A stretch of DNA of 64,000 nucleotides from Syntrophomonas sp. Its GTDB lineage: Bacteria > Bacillota > Syntrophomonadia > Syntrophomonadales > Syntrophomonadaceae. The position numbers and the translations under genes were made by a program. Below, piece after piece: positions 43,655 through 53,104 of the stretch (positions are counted from its first letter, which is position 1; each line of letters begins with the position of its first letter). Below the pieces are notes generated by a model. That model was not told the DNA's origin and searched no databases. It saw nothing but the letters and a program-made list of their open reading frames with translations. Where the stretch lies: NCBI GenBank assembly GCA_016841425.1, contig JAENZE010000005.1, positions 182,972-246,971 on the forward strand, in the 5' to 3' direction.

Positions 43655-45202
43655 TCACTCAAAACGTAAGATTATATCCGCAATTGCATCTATTATATCT
43701 CCGGCAACAATGCCTCGCTCACCTCTGGTTTCTTTGCTAAGATCTCCTGCCAGACCGTGGAAGTATACCCCTGCAAGTGCAGCATCCTGGGGCTTCAGTC
43801 CCTGGGCAATCAGCCCGGTAATCATCCCGCACAGCACATCTCCGCTGCCTGCTGTTGCCATGCCGGGGTTCCCGGTTATATTAATATATATGTTTCCAGA
43901 CGGGTCTGCTATTACAGTTTTGTTGCCTTTCAATACCAGAGTAACGCCCCATTCCTGTGCATAATGGGCGGCAATATCCAATCGGTTATGCTGTATTTCT
44001 TCTATGCTTCTGCCAGTCAAACGCGCCATCTCTCCAGGATGCGGAGTCAGAACTACTGGTACCTGCCTCCCTTTCAGTACACCGGTATCATTTTGAAGAG
44101 CGTTAAGCCCATCCGCATCAATAACCAGCGGGATACCGGACCGCTCCAGCACAAAACGCAGTACCGCGTTTCCTTCAGGATAACCTGACATTCCCGGACC
44201 AATTACGCAGACCGAGGCAGTACCTAAAAGGTTCTCTATTGCCGGCAGTGCATCAAGAGAAATATAGCCCTGGGTATTCTCTGATAAAGGAGCAGTCATT
44301 ACTTCCATTAGACGAGATTCAACTACAGGAAGCAGTGACTCAGGAAGAGCAGCAGTAACCAGACCAGCACCAATTTTGAGAGCAGCATAGGCGGACATAA
44401 TCACTGCACCTGTCAAGCCGGGAGAACCCCCTATAACCAATACATGACCGTAGGAACCCTTATGTGATTCGGCTGGCCGTGGTCTGATCAACGGCCTGAT
44501 TAATTCATCATTTATTAAATTCTTTTTAAGCTTCCTATCTTCTAATAATACTCGCGGGATAGAAATATCTGCCACACTTAATATACCAGCATATTCTCTG
44601 CCTGGTTCGAAAATCAGACCCAATTTGGGCAAAGCAAAAGTTACCGTATGGGTGGCCTTGATGGCTTCCCCATAGACTTTACCAGTATCGGCTTCCACTC
44701 CCGATGGAACATCTACCGCAACAACTGGCAAATTACTCCAATTAACCATTTTAACTATTCTCGCTTCAAATTCACTAAGGCAACCTTTAAACCCATTGCC
44801 ATAAACAGCATCTACCACCAGGTCAGCAGACAGAAGTGAAAGCATCAATTTATCCAGATCATCTGGTCCTGAAAGCTGGTATATATTTGAGCTCAGTTTT
44901 GAGAGAACCTTATAATTAGTATATGAATCGGCTGTCATTTCATCCGGAAATGCCAGGATGAAAGTCTCTACATTTACCCCGGTGTTCAGCAGATGCCTGG
45001 CAATAACTAATCCATCACCACCATTATTACCTTTTCCTACCAGGACAATGACATTCTTCCCCCCCCTGCTTTCCAGCAGGTCTTCGACTACTTCCACAGT
45101 TCTGATTCCAGCATTCTCCATTAAAACGATGCTGGGAATACCGTAATCGTTAATAGCTTGATAATCGATTTCCCTCATTTCCCGGGAATTAAGTAACTTC
45201 AA
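43655..45202 (-). CDS. nnrD: Bifunctional NAD(P)H-hydrate epimerase / ADP-dependent dehydratase
   Basis: Repairs hydrated NAD(P)H. The 515-residue product has an N-terminal epimerase domain (to about 215; VGKGNNGGDGLVIARHL) and a C-terminal dehydratase domain (from about 225; HVLVIGGSPGLTGAV, LTPHPGEMARL and TAGSGDVLCGMITG). The start is TTG 45202 with a GGGGTGA site. acpS lies 6 bases upstream on the same strand. Confidence 0.93.
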   Translation of the reverse strand: MKLLNSREMREIDYQAINDYGIPSIVLMENAGIRTVEVVEDLLESRGGKNVIVLVGKGNNGGDGLVIARHLLNTGVNVETFILAFPDEMTADSYTNYKVLSKLSSNIYQLSGPDDLDKLMLSLLSADLVVDAVYGNGFKGCLSEFEARIVKMVNWSNLPVVAVDVPSGVEADTGKVYGEAIKATHTVTFALPKLGLIFEPGREYAGILSVADISIPRVLLEDRKLKKNLINDELIRPLIRPRPAESHKGSYGHVLVIGGSPGLTGAVIMSAYAALKIGAGLVTAALPESLLPVVESRLMEVMTAPLSENTQGYISLDALPAIENLLGTASVCVIGPGMSGYPEGNAVLRFVLERSGIPLVIDADGLNALQNDTGVLKGRQVPVVLTPHPGEMARLTGRSIEEIQHNRLDIAAHYAQEWGVTLVLKGNKTVIADPSGNIYINITGNPGMATAGSGDVLCGMITGLIAQGLKPQDAALAGVYFHGLAGDLSKETRGERGIVAGDIIDAIADIILRFE

Positions 45203-45208
45203 AGCATA

Positions 45209-45577
45209 TCACCCCTTCGATGCAATTACAGCGGCAACCGCCTGTTGGGTAGCGTGCGACAGGCTGACAGAAAAGCTTTTAATTCCGGCCTTTCGACCCT
45301 TTTCCTCAGCTCTGCCGTGCAAACGCAAATCAGGTTTTCCGTTGTTATCGATGACTATTTCGACATCATGAAATTTTATCCCTTCGGAGAATACCGGATC
45401 AAGTTTACGTACAGCCTCCTTGGCAGCAAATCTGACCGCCAGCGACGGATAAGGATTAGCCTTACCCAAACAGTATTTAAGTTCTTGACGAGTAAAAACC
45501 CGCTCTAGAAACCGGGGAGTCCTTTCTGCACTTTTCTTTATCCTGTCAATATCAATTATATCTATACCGATCAGCAA
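45209..45577 (-). CDS. acpS: Holo-acyl-carrier-protein synthase
   Basis: Transfers phosphopantetheine from CoA to acyl carrier protein. 122 residues from TTG 45577, which follows an AAAGGGGGG site; a longer frame to 45595 would translate that site. Magnesium and CoA-binding motifs GIDIIDIDRI and RFAAKEAVRKLD are clear. First gene of the acpS-nnr-CBS-alr-mazE-mazF run. Confidence 0.92.
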   Translation of the reverse strand: MLIGIDIIDIDRIKKSAERTPRFLERVFTRQELKYCLGKANPYPSLAVRFAAKEAVRKLDPVFSEGIKFHDVEIVIDNNGKPDLRLHGRAEEKGRKAGIKSFSVSLSHATQQAVAAVIASKG

Positions 45578-45646
45578 TTCGCACCCCCCTTTCAACTTAC
45601 TATTATGCTTATAAACAATTTTACCATTTATATTCAGCTATATAAC

Positions 45647-45683
45647 ATAAAACCCTGAAACCTATAAAGATTTCAGGGTTTAT
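45647..45683 (-). terminator. Rho-independent terminator (minus strand)
   Basis: AACCCTGAAA and TTTCAGGGTT form a perfect 10-bp stem with a 10-base loop, and the minus strand continues TTTTATG. It lies 17 bases after the cheW stop. Confidence 0.88.
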
Positions 45684-45699
45684 GACGTTTAACAGACAA

Positions 45700-46173
45700 T
45701 TAGGCACTCAAACTTACGGCAAGATCAGCTTTCTCTGTATCATTTAGTATTTTATTCATATCCAGCAGTATCAATAACCTGCCATCATGTTTGCCCACAC
45801 CGGTAATAAATTCCTCAGAAATGCTTCCTATTAGGCCCGGGGGTGGTTCAATACCCTCGACGGGCAAACGCAGCACCTCACTTACTTCATCGACAATAAT
45901 ACCTACCGTCTGGCCTTCTACCTCAACTACCACACTTCTTGCATCAGAATTAGTATCAGCTGATCCCATATTGAATTTCTTTTTTAGATCGATTATGGGT
46001 ATAATCTGTCCTCTGAGGTTAATAATGCCTTCTACAAACCCTGGTGTTCCAGGCACTTTTGTAGGTACACTCATAGGTATAATTTCCTGCACATTTACGA
46101 TTGGCACCCCATATTCACAAATTGTCCCATGATTATTCAACGTAAACACTACTAATTGAATTTCATCCGCCAT
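45700..46173 (-). CDS. cheW: CheW-like chemotaxis coupling protein
   Basis: Scaffold protein that links chemoreceptors to CheA. 157 residues from ATG 46173, preceded by an ideal GGAGGAGGT site. Family landmarks: EIQLVVFTLNN, the region IVNVQEIIPMSVPTKVPGTP and GIINLRGQIIPIIDLKKKF. No cheA, receptor or flagellar gene is adjacent, so it is a stand-alone copy with its own terminator. Confidence 0.91.
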   Translation of the reverse strand: MADEIQLVVFTLNNHGTICEYGVPIVNVQEIIPMSVPTKVPGTPGFVEGIINLRGQIIPIIDLKKKFNMGSADTNSDARSVVVEVEGQTVGIIVDEVSEVLRLPVEGIEPPPGLIGSISEEFITGVGKHDGRLLILLDMNKILNDTEKADLAVSLSA

Positions 46174-46265
46174 AAGCCACCTCCTCCATTTACAATTCAC
46201 TACATTAGACCTATATTGTTATAATAATTCATCTTCTACATGTATCGGATATTTCCTTCTTTATC

Positions 46266-46302
46266 TTTAAAAAAATATAAGTCTGGTACTGCTACCAAAC
46301 TT
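46266..46302 (-). terminator. Rho-independent terminator (minus strand)
   Basis: On the minus strand AAGTTTGGTA and TACCAGACTT pair (one mismatch, 4-base loop) and are followed by ATATTTTTTT, 40 bases after mgtE. Confidence 0.82.
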
Positions 46303-46341
46303 ATTTAAGATTTTTATGTATATAGTACAGTAAATAGCTTA

Positions 46342-47691
46342 TCACCCCACTAATTTCAGGAGCCAGGTGGAAATGACCAGATATATTAACAAACCGGCTG
46401 CGTCGGTGATAGACATTATTAGCGGATTACTGGCTACCGCAGGATCAAGATTCAATCTGGTTAACAGAAATGGCAGCATAACCCCAATCAGATTGGCTAC
46501 CATTACTATTGACACCATAGTTAAACAGACTATTAGAGCAATTTCTGTTCCTCCCCGCAAAAGTCCCAATGCAGCGCCAGCGATACCCATAGTAATACCC
46601 AGACCAGCGCCTACACTGAGTTCTTTGACTAAAGTAACTGCCCATTGACTAAGCTCTATATCCCCAGTTCCCAGCGCACGAACCATCAATGTTGCGGACT
46701 GAGCCCCGGCGTTCCCACCACTGCCAATAAGAAGTGGTATGAAGAAGGTTAAAGCGATAGTTGAGGCAAGTATTTCCTGATAAGCAGCCATTATCTCCAA
46801 AGAGATTAAATTGACAAATACCAGAACAATTAACCAGCCAATCCGTTTTATATACAGTTCTCTTATCCCGGTCTCGTTATAACTATTCTTTAAAGGTGCA
46901 ACCGCTGCCCCTTTATGAAAATCTTCAGTGGCTTCTTCCTCGGCAACATCCATAACATCATCGAAAGTCACCACGCCCAGCAGAACTCCTTCCGAGTCTA
47001 CTACCGGCAGGGCAGACAAATCATACTTGGCCATGGTATGAACTGCTTCTTCCCGGTCTTCAAAAGCCGGTAAGCTCACATAAGAATTATCCATAATCTT
47101 TTCAATACTGATATCCGGGGGATTGAATATAAAGCGTTGTAGTTCCAGGGCATCGAGGAGTTTCCAATTGGAATCCGTAACATATATAACATTCAGGGTC
47201 TCACTGTCTTCCTTTCCTTTAGCCCGTATCTGCTCCAGACCCTGTCCGATGGTCCATCCGGGTCTGACTGCCACATAATTAGGAGTCATTATCCTACCGA
47301 TGCTTTCTTCTGGATAGCCCATCAATTCTCTAGTTTTCTCCAACTCCTGGGGGCTTAATAGATTAAGCAGTTTCTGGGTGACTCTCCCGGGTAACTCTTC
47401 AAACAAATTAGTCCGGTCATCGGGTTCCAAATTATGCAGCAGGCTTCTGGTCTCCTCGTCGCTCAATGCAGCCAGCAATGCATTACGTTGCTCCTTCTTG
47501 AGATAAGTAAACACATCTGATGATATATCGCGCGGTAAAAGTCGAAAAACGATGACCTGGTCAGACTTAGCCAGTTCAAATAAAAATTCGCCTATATCGG
47601 CTACCGGCCAGGCAGAAAGCTCTTCCCGTAGTTTTCCCCACCGCTTGTTTTCAATTAAGCTTTGTAAAACGGATGTATCTAAATCCAGCAC
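46342..47691 (-). CDS. mgtE: Magnesium transporter MgtE
   Basis: Magnesium channel of 449 residues: an N-terminal helical MgtE domain (1-125), a pair of CBS domains (about 130-255; IGRIMTPNYVAVRPGWT and SALPVVDSEGVLLGVVTFDD), a plug helix and five membrane helices from about 275. The pore region PLLIGSGGNAGAQSATLMVR is diagnostic. It lies 25 bases after a YedF-like gene on the same strand. No M-box riboswitch was recognised upstream. Confidence 0.94.
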   Translation of the reverse strand: MLDLDTSVLQSLIENKRWGKLREELSAWPVADIGEFLFELAKSDQVIVFRLLPRDISSDVFTYLKKEQRNALLAALSDEETRSLLHNLEPDDRTNLFEELPGRVTQKLLNLLSPQELEKTRELMGYPEESIGRIMTPNYVAVRPGWTIGQGLEQIRAKGKEDSETLNVIYVTDSNWKLLDALELQRFIFNPPDISIEKIMDNSYVSLPAFEDREEAVHTMAKYDLSALPVVDSEGVLLGVVTFDDVMDVAEEEATEDFHKGAAVAPLKNSYNETGIRELYIKRIGWLIVLVFVNLISLEIMAAYQEILASTIALTFFIPLLIGSGGNAGAQSATLMVRALGTGDIELSQWAVTLVKELSVGAGLGITMGIAGAALGLLRGGTEIALIVCLTMVSIVMVANLIGVMLPFLLTRLNLDPAVASNPLIMSITDAAGLLIYLVISTWLLKLVG

Positions 47692-47716
47692 TGCATTATC
47701 CCCTGCCTATATTTAA

Positions 47717-48274
47717 TCAGATTGCGATTATTCTGGCTGCCGCAAAAATCTTTTCAGTAATGGAAAACATATTGCAGAAATAACCCACTCTCAGTTTATC
47801 CTGTAGACTATAATATTCCAGACAGCTGGCACTGGATACTATTTCTACCCCTCTCTCTTCCAGCAGCTTTAAGTGCTCAAGCACCGGTGAACCCTCACTA
47901 ACCAGAAACACGCCGCTATTGATAAAAATAATTGTTGCAGGAACACTTTCCAAACGAGTAACAGCATATAAAAAACTGTTCATTAAAGTGCTGCCCTGCT
48001 GATCATCTCCATGCCCAAAAACGCTGCTTCCTATAAGAAGCACCAGGTTAGCATACATACTTATGCTCAGACTGATATTGCTAATACTCTCTTCCTTACC
48101 TATATCGATATAATAACCCCCACATTTATTCTGATTGATATTGGTTACTTTGCCTATTTGCTCAATGGGGGAGGTAAGGTCAGCATGTCTGTCCGAATGT
48201 GCAGCAACAGATAGGGATCTATCTCTTAGCACCGGCTGAAGCCCTACATTGTCCGAATCTACCGTAATTTTCAT
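47717..48274 (-). CDS. YedF-like protein with degenerate TusA domain
   Basis: Paralog of the YedF at 32790-33380, 185 residues. The C-terminal DsrE-like half is well conserved (GSPVLEHLKLLEERGVEIVS, then SASCLEYY with the single redox cysteine). The N-terminal 60 residues no longer show the TusA CPXP motif (only NVGLQPVLRDRS remains at the start). It may therefore bind a persulfide only through the DsrE domain, or be on its way to loss. It is cotranscribed with mgtE. Confidence 0.78.
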   Translation of the reverse strand: MKITVDSDNVGLQPVLRDRSLSVAAHSDRHADLTSPIEQIGKVTNINQNKCGGYYIDIGKEESISNISLSISMYANLVLLIGSSVFGHGDDQQGSTLMNSFLYAVTRLESVPATIIFINSGVFLVSEGSPVLEHLKLLEERGVEIVSSASCLEYYSLQDKLRVGYFCNMFSITEKIFAAARIIAI

Positions 48275-48587
48275 GGCCTAACAGCTCCTTAAAATATCCC
48301 TCTTATTTCCTATTCTATAATACCCTGACTTCCCTTAAAGTATCATAAAATCACCAATTTTAACAGTATTATAGATTTTTAGTTTATAAAAACAGATTAC
48401 GATAAATCCTCATATTCCACTAAAGCTTAGAAAAATTTAAGCCGGATACCCATTCCGGGTATGTGAAATGTTAGCTGCTATGGTGCGTTTTCTTCTTTCG
48501 ACATTTAGTGAAATATTTCACCATATGCAATGGCCTTAAATTCAGGTAAAATTAGCTATGAAGGTATTATTAATTAAATGAAAGCGG
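48275..48587. promoter_or_regulatory. Divergent control region of yedF2-mgtE and the GntR regulator
   Basis: No gene found. An imperfect hairpin (ATACCC-ATTCC-GGGTAT) lies at about 48447-48463. No clear TGGTNNNACCA-type FadR operator was found. Promoter positions are not assigned. Confidence 0.45.
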
Positions 48588-49313
48588 GTGCAGACTAATT
48601 TGGTCTTTCAGCCTATAGTTACCAAGAAAATATATGAAGAGATTGTTGATCAGCTCCGGGATTTGATAGCCAGGGGAGAACTAAAAGCCGGCGACAAACT
48701 GCCCTCGGAAAGGGAAATGTCTGAATCTATGGGAGTAAGCAGAGCATCTGTACGAGAAGCCTTGACCGCCATGGAAGCCTTTGGTATTCTGGACATTCGT
48801 CCTGGCGAAGGTACCTTCGTTAGAAAAACCAGCAGTTCAGAAACCTTTAAACCTCTGGCCTTTGTTCTGGCAGTAGAAAAAAATCCCGGCCAGCAAATGA
48901 TGGAAGTCCGAAGGGTACTGGAAAGTGAATCAGCGGCCCTGGCAGCCTTACGGGCAGATGAAGATACTTTGATAAAGATTAGAAACAGTCTGGATCAAAT
49001 GAAGTCTGCAGAGAACACCCAGCTGGCCGTGGAATACGATTTAAAATTTCACTATGCAATTGCAGAAGCAACCCAAAACTCCATACTGCTCAGAATCATG
49101 AATACGGTTGCTGACCTCATGCACCATACTTTCAGGATTGACCGAGAAAAACTGTTATCGAGAAATACCAGGCAGATTAACAGTGAACATGAAGCCATAT
49201 ACGAGGCCATTAAAGCAAGAAATCCTCAAAAGGCCAGGGAAAAAATGATTGAGCACATCAATAATATAGAAAAAGGAATGGAACAAAGTTTCGAGCTGGA
49301 ACAGGAAAACTAG
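48588..49313 (+). CDS. GntR family transcriptional regulator, FadR/FCD subfamily
   Basis: DNA-binding repressor or activator, 241 residues. The winged helix is PSEREMSESMGVSRASVREAL, followed by the wing DIRPGEGTFVRK; the C-terminal FCD effector domain (about 95-230) has the metal-site histidine in DLKFHYAIAEATQN and SEHEAIYEAI. Such regulators often sense organic acids (lactate, pyruvate). The start is GTG 48588 with a weak site. Target genes are not evident, as the neighbours are divergent or convergent. Confidence 0.9.
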   Translation: MQTNLVFQPIVTKKIYEEIVDQLRDLIARGELKAGDKLPSEREMSESMGVSRASVREALTAMEAFGILDIRPGEGTFVRKTSSSETFKPLAFVLAVEKNPGQQMMEVRRVLESESAALAALRADEDTLIKIRNSLDQMKSAENTQLAVEYDLKFHYAIAEATQNSILLRIMNTVADLMHHTFRIDREKLLSRNTRQINSEHEAIYEAIKARNPQKAREKMIEHINNIEKGMEQSFELEQEN

Positions 49314-49320
49314 CAAGAGC

Positions 49321-49346
49321 ATTGGGGGGATTGACCCCCCAATTTT
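49321..49346. terminator. Bidirectional terminator
   Basis: ATTGGGGGG and CCCCCCAAT form a perfect 9-bp stem with a 5-base loop, flanked by a T-run on the plus side and an A-rich arm. It lies between the convergent GntR and L,D-transpeptidase genes and touches the stop codon of the latter. Confidence 0.88.
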
Positions 49347-50298
49347 ATTCAATCATCCCCAAGGCCTGGTATGTTTCTTCGTTAACCACTCCGGTAGGTT
49401 CCAAATTATGCCAGACCTGAAAATATTTAACCGCAAGTTCAGTCATGTGCCCGAACTTGCCATCTGCACCATCGAATTCAACTCCCAGTTCCTTTAGTCG
49501 GCTCTGCACATACACAACTTTCTGCCCGGAAGATTTGATTTTTAATTCCACAGGATTTATGGTTTCTGGTACCATTTTACCGTCGTTTACGATCTTTACC
49601 CGGCAGCCCCAGGGAACCAGCGGATATAATTTCTCTACGTCACGGTTAAACATCCGTATGCATCCATGTGAGGCATAAGTTCCTATGGAACCAGGTTTAT
49701 TGGTGCCATGTATACCATATATCCCCCAGGGCACATTAAGTCCCATCCAGCGGCTTCCAAAACCATTCCCCCATCCTACTGATTTATGAATCACTTTCCA
49801 TTCTCCAATAGGTGAGGGTGTTTTTGCTTTACCCACCGCGACTGGGTACCGGCATACCTCCTGGTCATCTTCGTATAATACCAGATTCCGGGTAGCTACA
49901 TCAATAACTATCAGCATGCGGCCCTGCTTTTCCTGTTCTGCAGCAGCACAAAATGAATCTTGCTTATCGCTGGCCAGCAGCGCTGTCCATACTGCCTCAT
50001 TAACTACCCCATCAGCTTTCAACCCATAGGATAGCTGAAACATACTAACTGTGTTAGTAGTAACTTGATCATATATTCCATTTGGTTCTATATCATATCC
50101 CATTTCTTTTAAACGTGCTTGAACCATCCACACCGCTTCCCCCTGTATAGGGGTTTCCGTCAGATACAGAGTCGGATAGTCAGTATTGTCAATTATCAGA
50201 CCTCCTGCACTAGTTGGCCCTGCTAATGCCACATTGATGCAGAATGATGAAAACAATAATACAGACAAACATAATATAGACAAAAACCTTCTCAGCAA
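49345..50298 (-). CDS. L,D-transpeptidase (YkuD) with two peptidoglycan-binding domains
   Basis: Secreted cell-wall crosslinking enzyme of 317 residues. A Sec signal peptide (about 1-26, ending in NVALA) is followed by a peptidoglycan-binding domain (about 55-110), the YkuD catalytic domain (about 125-245, with HGTNKPGSIGTYASHGCIRM containing the catalytic cysteine) and a second peptidoglycan-binding domain (about 250-315). A GGGAGATG ribosome site precedes the ATG. Confidence 0.93.
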   Translation of the reverse strand: MLRRFLSILCLSVLLFSSFCINVALAGPTSAGGLIIDNTDYPTLYLTETPIQGEAVWMVQARLKEMGYDIEPNGIYDQVTTNTVSMFQLSYGLKADGVVNEAVWTALLASDKQDSFCAAAEQEKQGRMLIVIDVATRNLVLYEDDQEVCRYPVAVGKAKTPSPIGEWKVIHKSVGWGNGFGSRWMGLNVPWGIYGIHGTNKPGSIGTYASHGCIRMFNRDVEKLYPLVPWGCRVKIVNDGKMVPETINPVELKIKSSGQKVVYVQSRLKELGVEFDGADGKFGHMTELAVKYFQVWHNLEPTGVVNEETYQALGMIE

Positions 50299-50374
50299 AC
50301 TATCATCTCCCTTAAATCATATTAACTTTTATAGCTTTCCATGAACTTATAAAGTTAATACAATTAATTGGGAT

Positions 50375-50450
50375 GGTGCCTGGCACTAATTATTAACTTA
50401 TGTACGCATTTTAGTAGTTAATAAGTTAGTGCCTGGTACCTTGCGTAAGT
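50375..50450. repeat. Inverted repeat with GTGCCTGGCAC core
   Basis: The arm GGTGCCTGGCACTAA at 50374-50388 is answered by TTAGTGCCTGGTACC at 50426-50440 with AT-rich inner arms (TTATTAACTTA and TAGTTAATAAG). The distal arm forms the last codons and the stop codon of the YyaL-type gene. This GTGCCTGGCAC core is another member of the palindromic intergenic repeats seen in Firmicutes. Confidence 0.75.
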
Positions 50451-52474
50451 TGATGGTTAAAGGCCTCTAGAGTATTCACGGGTGGCTGACAGGCATTTTT
50501 GTCGCATAGATACACGGTCGACTGATTATTGACCTGCTTCATTTCCTGCACAAATGGAATCCTATCAATAAACTCATTGTCCCCGCCCTCTTTTAACAGA
50601 ACCAGCGCCCGGGGCATAAAGCTGCTGTTAATCTTATCAATAAAGCTCAGGGTGTCCTGAGATTGTTTATCTCCAACTATTACTATCTCCTTTCCTGGAT
50701 AGAAGTAATACAATGCAGAAGTCAAGAAGAATGAATAGGCTGCCGGGTGTTCCTTGATCTTGCCGCTGAATAATTTTATTGCCTCTTCAGCTTTTTGCTC
50801 CAGCGCAATATCCCCACCGATACGGCTCAACCGCAGAAAATTCATAACAGATAGAGAATTACTGGAAGGAATGGCTCCATCATAAATCTCCTTGGGACGG
50901 GTGAGAAGCTGCTCAGCATCCTGGCCATAAAAGAATAACCCCCCCTGCTCTTCATCCCAAAAGTAAGTAATTAATTCCTGGTTTAGCTCCAATGCAATTT
51001 CTAAATGCTGGCTGTTAAACCCGGCCTGATAAAGCTCAATCAGTGCCCATACCATACAAGCGTAATCAAGGGCATAAGCTGGATAAAGCGCCTGCTGCTC
51101 ACGGTAACGGGCTAGCAGTCTTCCGTCTTCCCTCCTCATGTGCTCCAGGATAAATGATGCTGCCTTTTCCGCAGCCCTCAGGTACTTGAGATCTTTTAAT
51201 ATTCTGGCACCTATGGCCAGTGCTGCTATCATCATTCCATTCCAGGCCGTCAGAATCTTATCATCTTTATGCGGATGCACCCTTCTTTCACGATACTCAA
51301 AAAGCACCTGACGCATAGGTTCGACTTGCTGCCTTTCCTTTTCATTGAGCACCCCCTTAATCAAGTTAGGGATACTCTTACCTTCAAAATTGCCTTCCCT
51401 GCTGATATCATACTTCCGGCAGAAATCTATGCCGTTTTCTTCCCCCAGCAGTGAAATAATTCTTTCTTCGGTCCAGACATAGAATTTCCCCTCTACCCCT
51501 TCTGAGTCTGCGTCTTCTGCTGAATAAAATGCACCTTCGGGAGATGTCATATCCCGTAAGATGTAAGTGAAAATTTCACGGGCGGCTCTAGCATACAGCT
51601 CCTTTCCAGTGAGCTGATAGACTTCCAGGTAAGCAATGGCCAACAAAGCATTATCATACAGCATTTTTTCAAAATGAGGTACCAACCAGTAGCGGTCAGT
51701 TGAATAGCGGGCAAAACCAAACCCGATATGGTCGTATATACCTCCTTGATACATGGATTGCAGGGTTTTTTCCACCATCTCCAGTGCCTTGACTTCCCCT
51801 TTTAACTCATAAAAGCGTGTTAAAAAATACAGGTTATGAGGACTGGGGAATTTAGGAGCCTGGCCAAATCCACCATATACTTGATCAAAACGAGAAGTAA
51901 GCTGTTCAAAGGCCTGATCGAAGATTTGGTTTGATATTACTGAAGAAGCAGTATTTTCATCCAGGGTCTTTATATAGTCACTTATGTGATTACTGGAGTT
52001 CAGCACCATATCTCTTTCCTTGACCCATAATTCATGCAGTTTAGAAAGTACCTGCATTATGCCTGTCAATCCCTGTCGACTGGTTTTAGGCAGATAAGTG
52101 GCAGCATAGAATGGTTTTTTCTCCGGGGTCATTATAATCGTCAACGGCCAGCCGCCGTGGCCAGTCATGGCCTGGCATACGTCCATATAGATAATATCAA
52201 TATCCGGCCTTTCCTCCCGATCAACTTTGATAGAAACAAATTTTTCGTTAAGCATGTCGGCCACTTCCTGGTCTTCAAACGATTCTCTTTCCATTACATG
52301 GCACCAATGGCAGGTGGAATACCCTATACTTAAAAATACCGGCTTGTCCTCAGCTTTAGCCCGAGCAAAAGCTTCTTCCCCCCAGGGATACCAGTTAACT
52401 GGGTTATAAGCATGTTGTAACAAGTATGGAGACTTTTCAGTAATCAGTCTATTGGCTTTATTATCAGTTGACAT
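50426..52474 (-). CDS. YyaL/DUF255 thioredoxin-fold protein with six-hairpin domain
   Basis: Protein of 682 residues with an N-terminal thioredoxin-like domain (about 1-165; [18 protein letters not shown] holds the CXXC) and a long glycoside-hydrolase-like alpha/alpha barrel. It corresponds to the YyaL/SPATA20 family of unknown function. Its last residues (TQGTRH) and stop are encoded by a palindromic repeat, so the original C-terminus may have been altered. A fragment of a second copy lies at 57248-57436. Confidence 0.88.
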   Translation of the reverse strand: MSTDNKANRLITEKSPYLLQHAYNPVNWYPWGEEAFARAKAEDKPVFLSIGYSTCHWCHVMERESFEDQEVADMLNEKFVSIKVDREERPDIDIIYMDVCQAMTGHGGWPLTIIMTPEKKPFYAATYLPKTSRQGLTGIMQVLSKLHELWVKERDMVLNSSNHISDYIKTLDENTASSVISNQIFDQAFEQLTSRFDQVYGGFGQAPKFPSPHNLYFLTRFYELKGEVKALEMVEKTLQSMYQGGIYDHIGFGFARYSTDRYWLVPHFEKMLYDNALLAIAYLEVYQLTGKELYARAAREIFTYILRDMTSPEGAFYSAEDADSEGVEGKFYVWTEERIISLLGEENGIDFCRKYDISREGNFEGKSIPNLIKGVLNEKERQQVEPMRQVLFEYRERRVHPHKDDKILTAWNGMMIAALAIGARILKDLKYLRAAEKAASFILEHMRREDGRLLARYREQQALYPAYALDYACMVWALIELYQAGFNSQHLEIALELNQELITYFWDEEQGGLFFYGQDAEQLLTRPKEIYDGAIPSSNSLSVMNFLRLSRIGGDIALEQKAEEAIKLFSGKIKEHPAAYSFFLTSALYYFYPGKEIVIVGDKQSQDTLSFIDKINSSFMPRALVLLKEGGDNEFIDRIPFVQEMKQVNNQSTVYLCDKNACQPPVNTLEAFNHQLTQGTRH

Positions 52475-52663
52475 GTTGGCATCACCTTCCTTTCATGTAT
52501 TTATAGTATTGCTATTGGTTTGTATCTATTATTGGATATTTTCCACTAACTATTATTGCAAATAGGAAAATATATATTCAGTAATTAAGAACTACTTCTA
52601 GTGTCTCCCATACCTATCATGTCTAGATATTCCTTCGTAAGCAAAGCAATTCATAATCTAGTA

Positions 52664-52704
52664 TACCCCCAAAAATAAAGGATACTATTTCAACAGTATC
52701 CTCT
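52664..52704 (-). terminator. Rho-independent terminator (minus strand)
   Basis: AGGATACT and AGTATCCT (52679-52686 and 52695-52702) form an 8-bp stem; the minus strand continues TTTATTTTTG. It ends the small TOBE-protein transcript. Confidence 0.85.
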
Positions 52705-52750
52705 ATTTCACTTATATCTTGAGTATTTTGAATATTATGGTCCCTCCATT

Positions 52751-52954
52751 TTATTTGATCATAACAACATTTATGGCTTTGATCAAAGCTGTAGCTTCAT
52801 TTCCTACCTTAAACCCAGCTTCATTAAGCGAATCTGTGGTCATCACCGATGTGATTTGATTATCCCCTACTTGAATAATTACCTCTGCCATGATGTCACC
52901 TTTTTTAATTTCAACTACTGTTCCGGTCAGTTGGTTGCGAACTCCAGCTTTCAT
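52751..52954 (-). CDS. Molybdate-binding TOBE (Mop) domain protein
   Basis: Molbindin-like protein of 67 residues, one complete TOBE/Mop domain: SGRNQL-type start is present as GVRNQLTGTVVEIKKGDIMA, then SVMTTDSLNEAGFKVGNEAT and ALIKAINVVMI. Such proteins oligomerise and store or buffer molybdate or tungstate. Its start codon overlaps the stop of a small upstream frame (ATGA). Confidence 0.9.
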   Translation of the reverse strand: MKAGVRNQLTGTVVEIKKGDIMAEVIIQVGDNQITSVMTTDSLNEAGFKVGNEATALIKAINVVMIK

Positions 52955-53040
52955 GCGTTTAACTCCTTTTCTAGCTCAATATATTTTTTCACTTCCGGCA
53001 ATTCCTTCTTGTATAGTGCAAGGACACAAAGCATGATCAA
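52951..53040 (-). CDS. Candidate small membrane protein coupled to the Mop gene
   Basis: A short frame, open on the 5' side for about 20 further codons without a standard start, encodes a hydrophobic stretch (SLLIMLCVLAL) followed by a charged helix (YKKELPEVKKYIELEKELNA). Its TGA overlaps the Mop ATG as ATGA. TTG 53040 or ATG 53034 are possible starts, but I see no good ribosome site. It may be a real small protein or the tail of a lost gene. Confidence 0.35.
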   Translation of the reverse strand: MIMLCVLALYKKELPEVKKYIELEKELNA

Positions 53041-53104
53041 TAGGGAAAAAGAACAAGTTAAGAAAAATTCAACCGAACTGTGCTGTAATTAACCAGCCTA
53101 AATG

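Noticed and set aside
48275..48587. Magnesium (M-box) riboswitch for the yedF2-mgtE unit
   Set aside because: None of the conserved M-box segments could be recognised, and a YedF gene lies between this region and mgtE.
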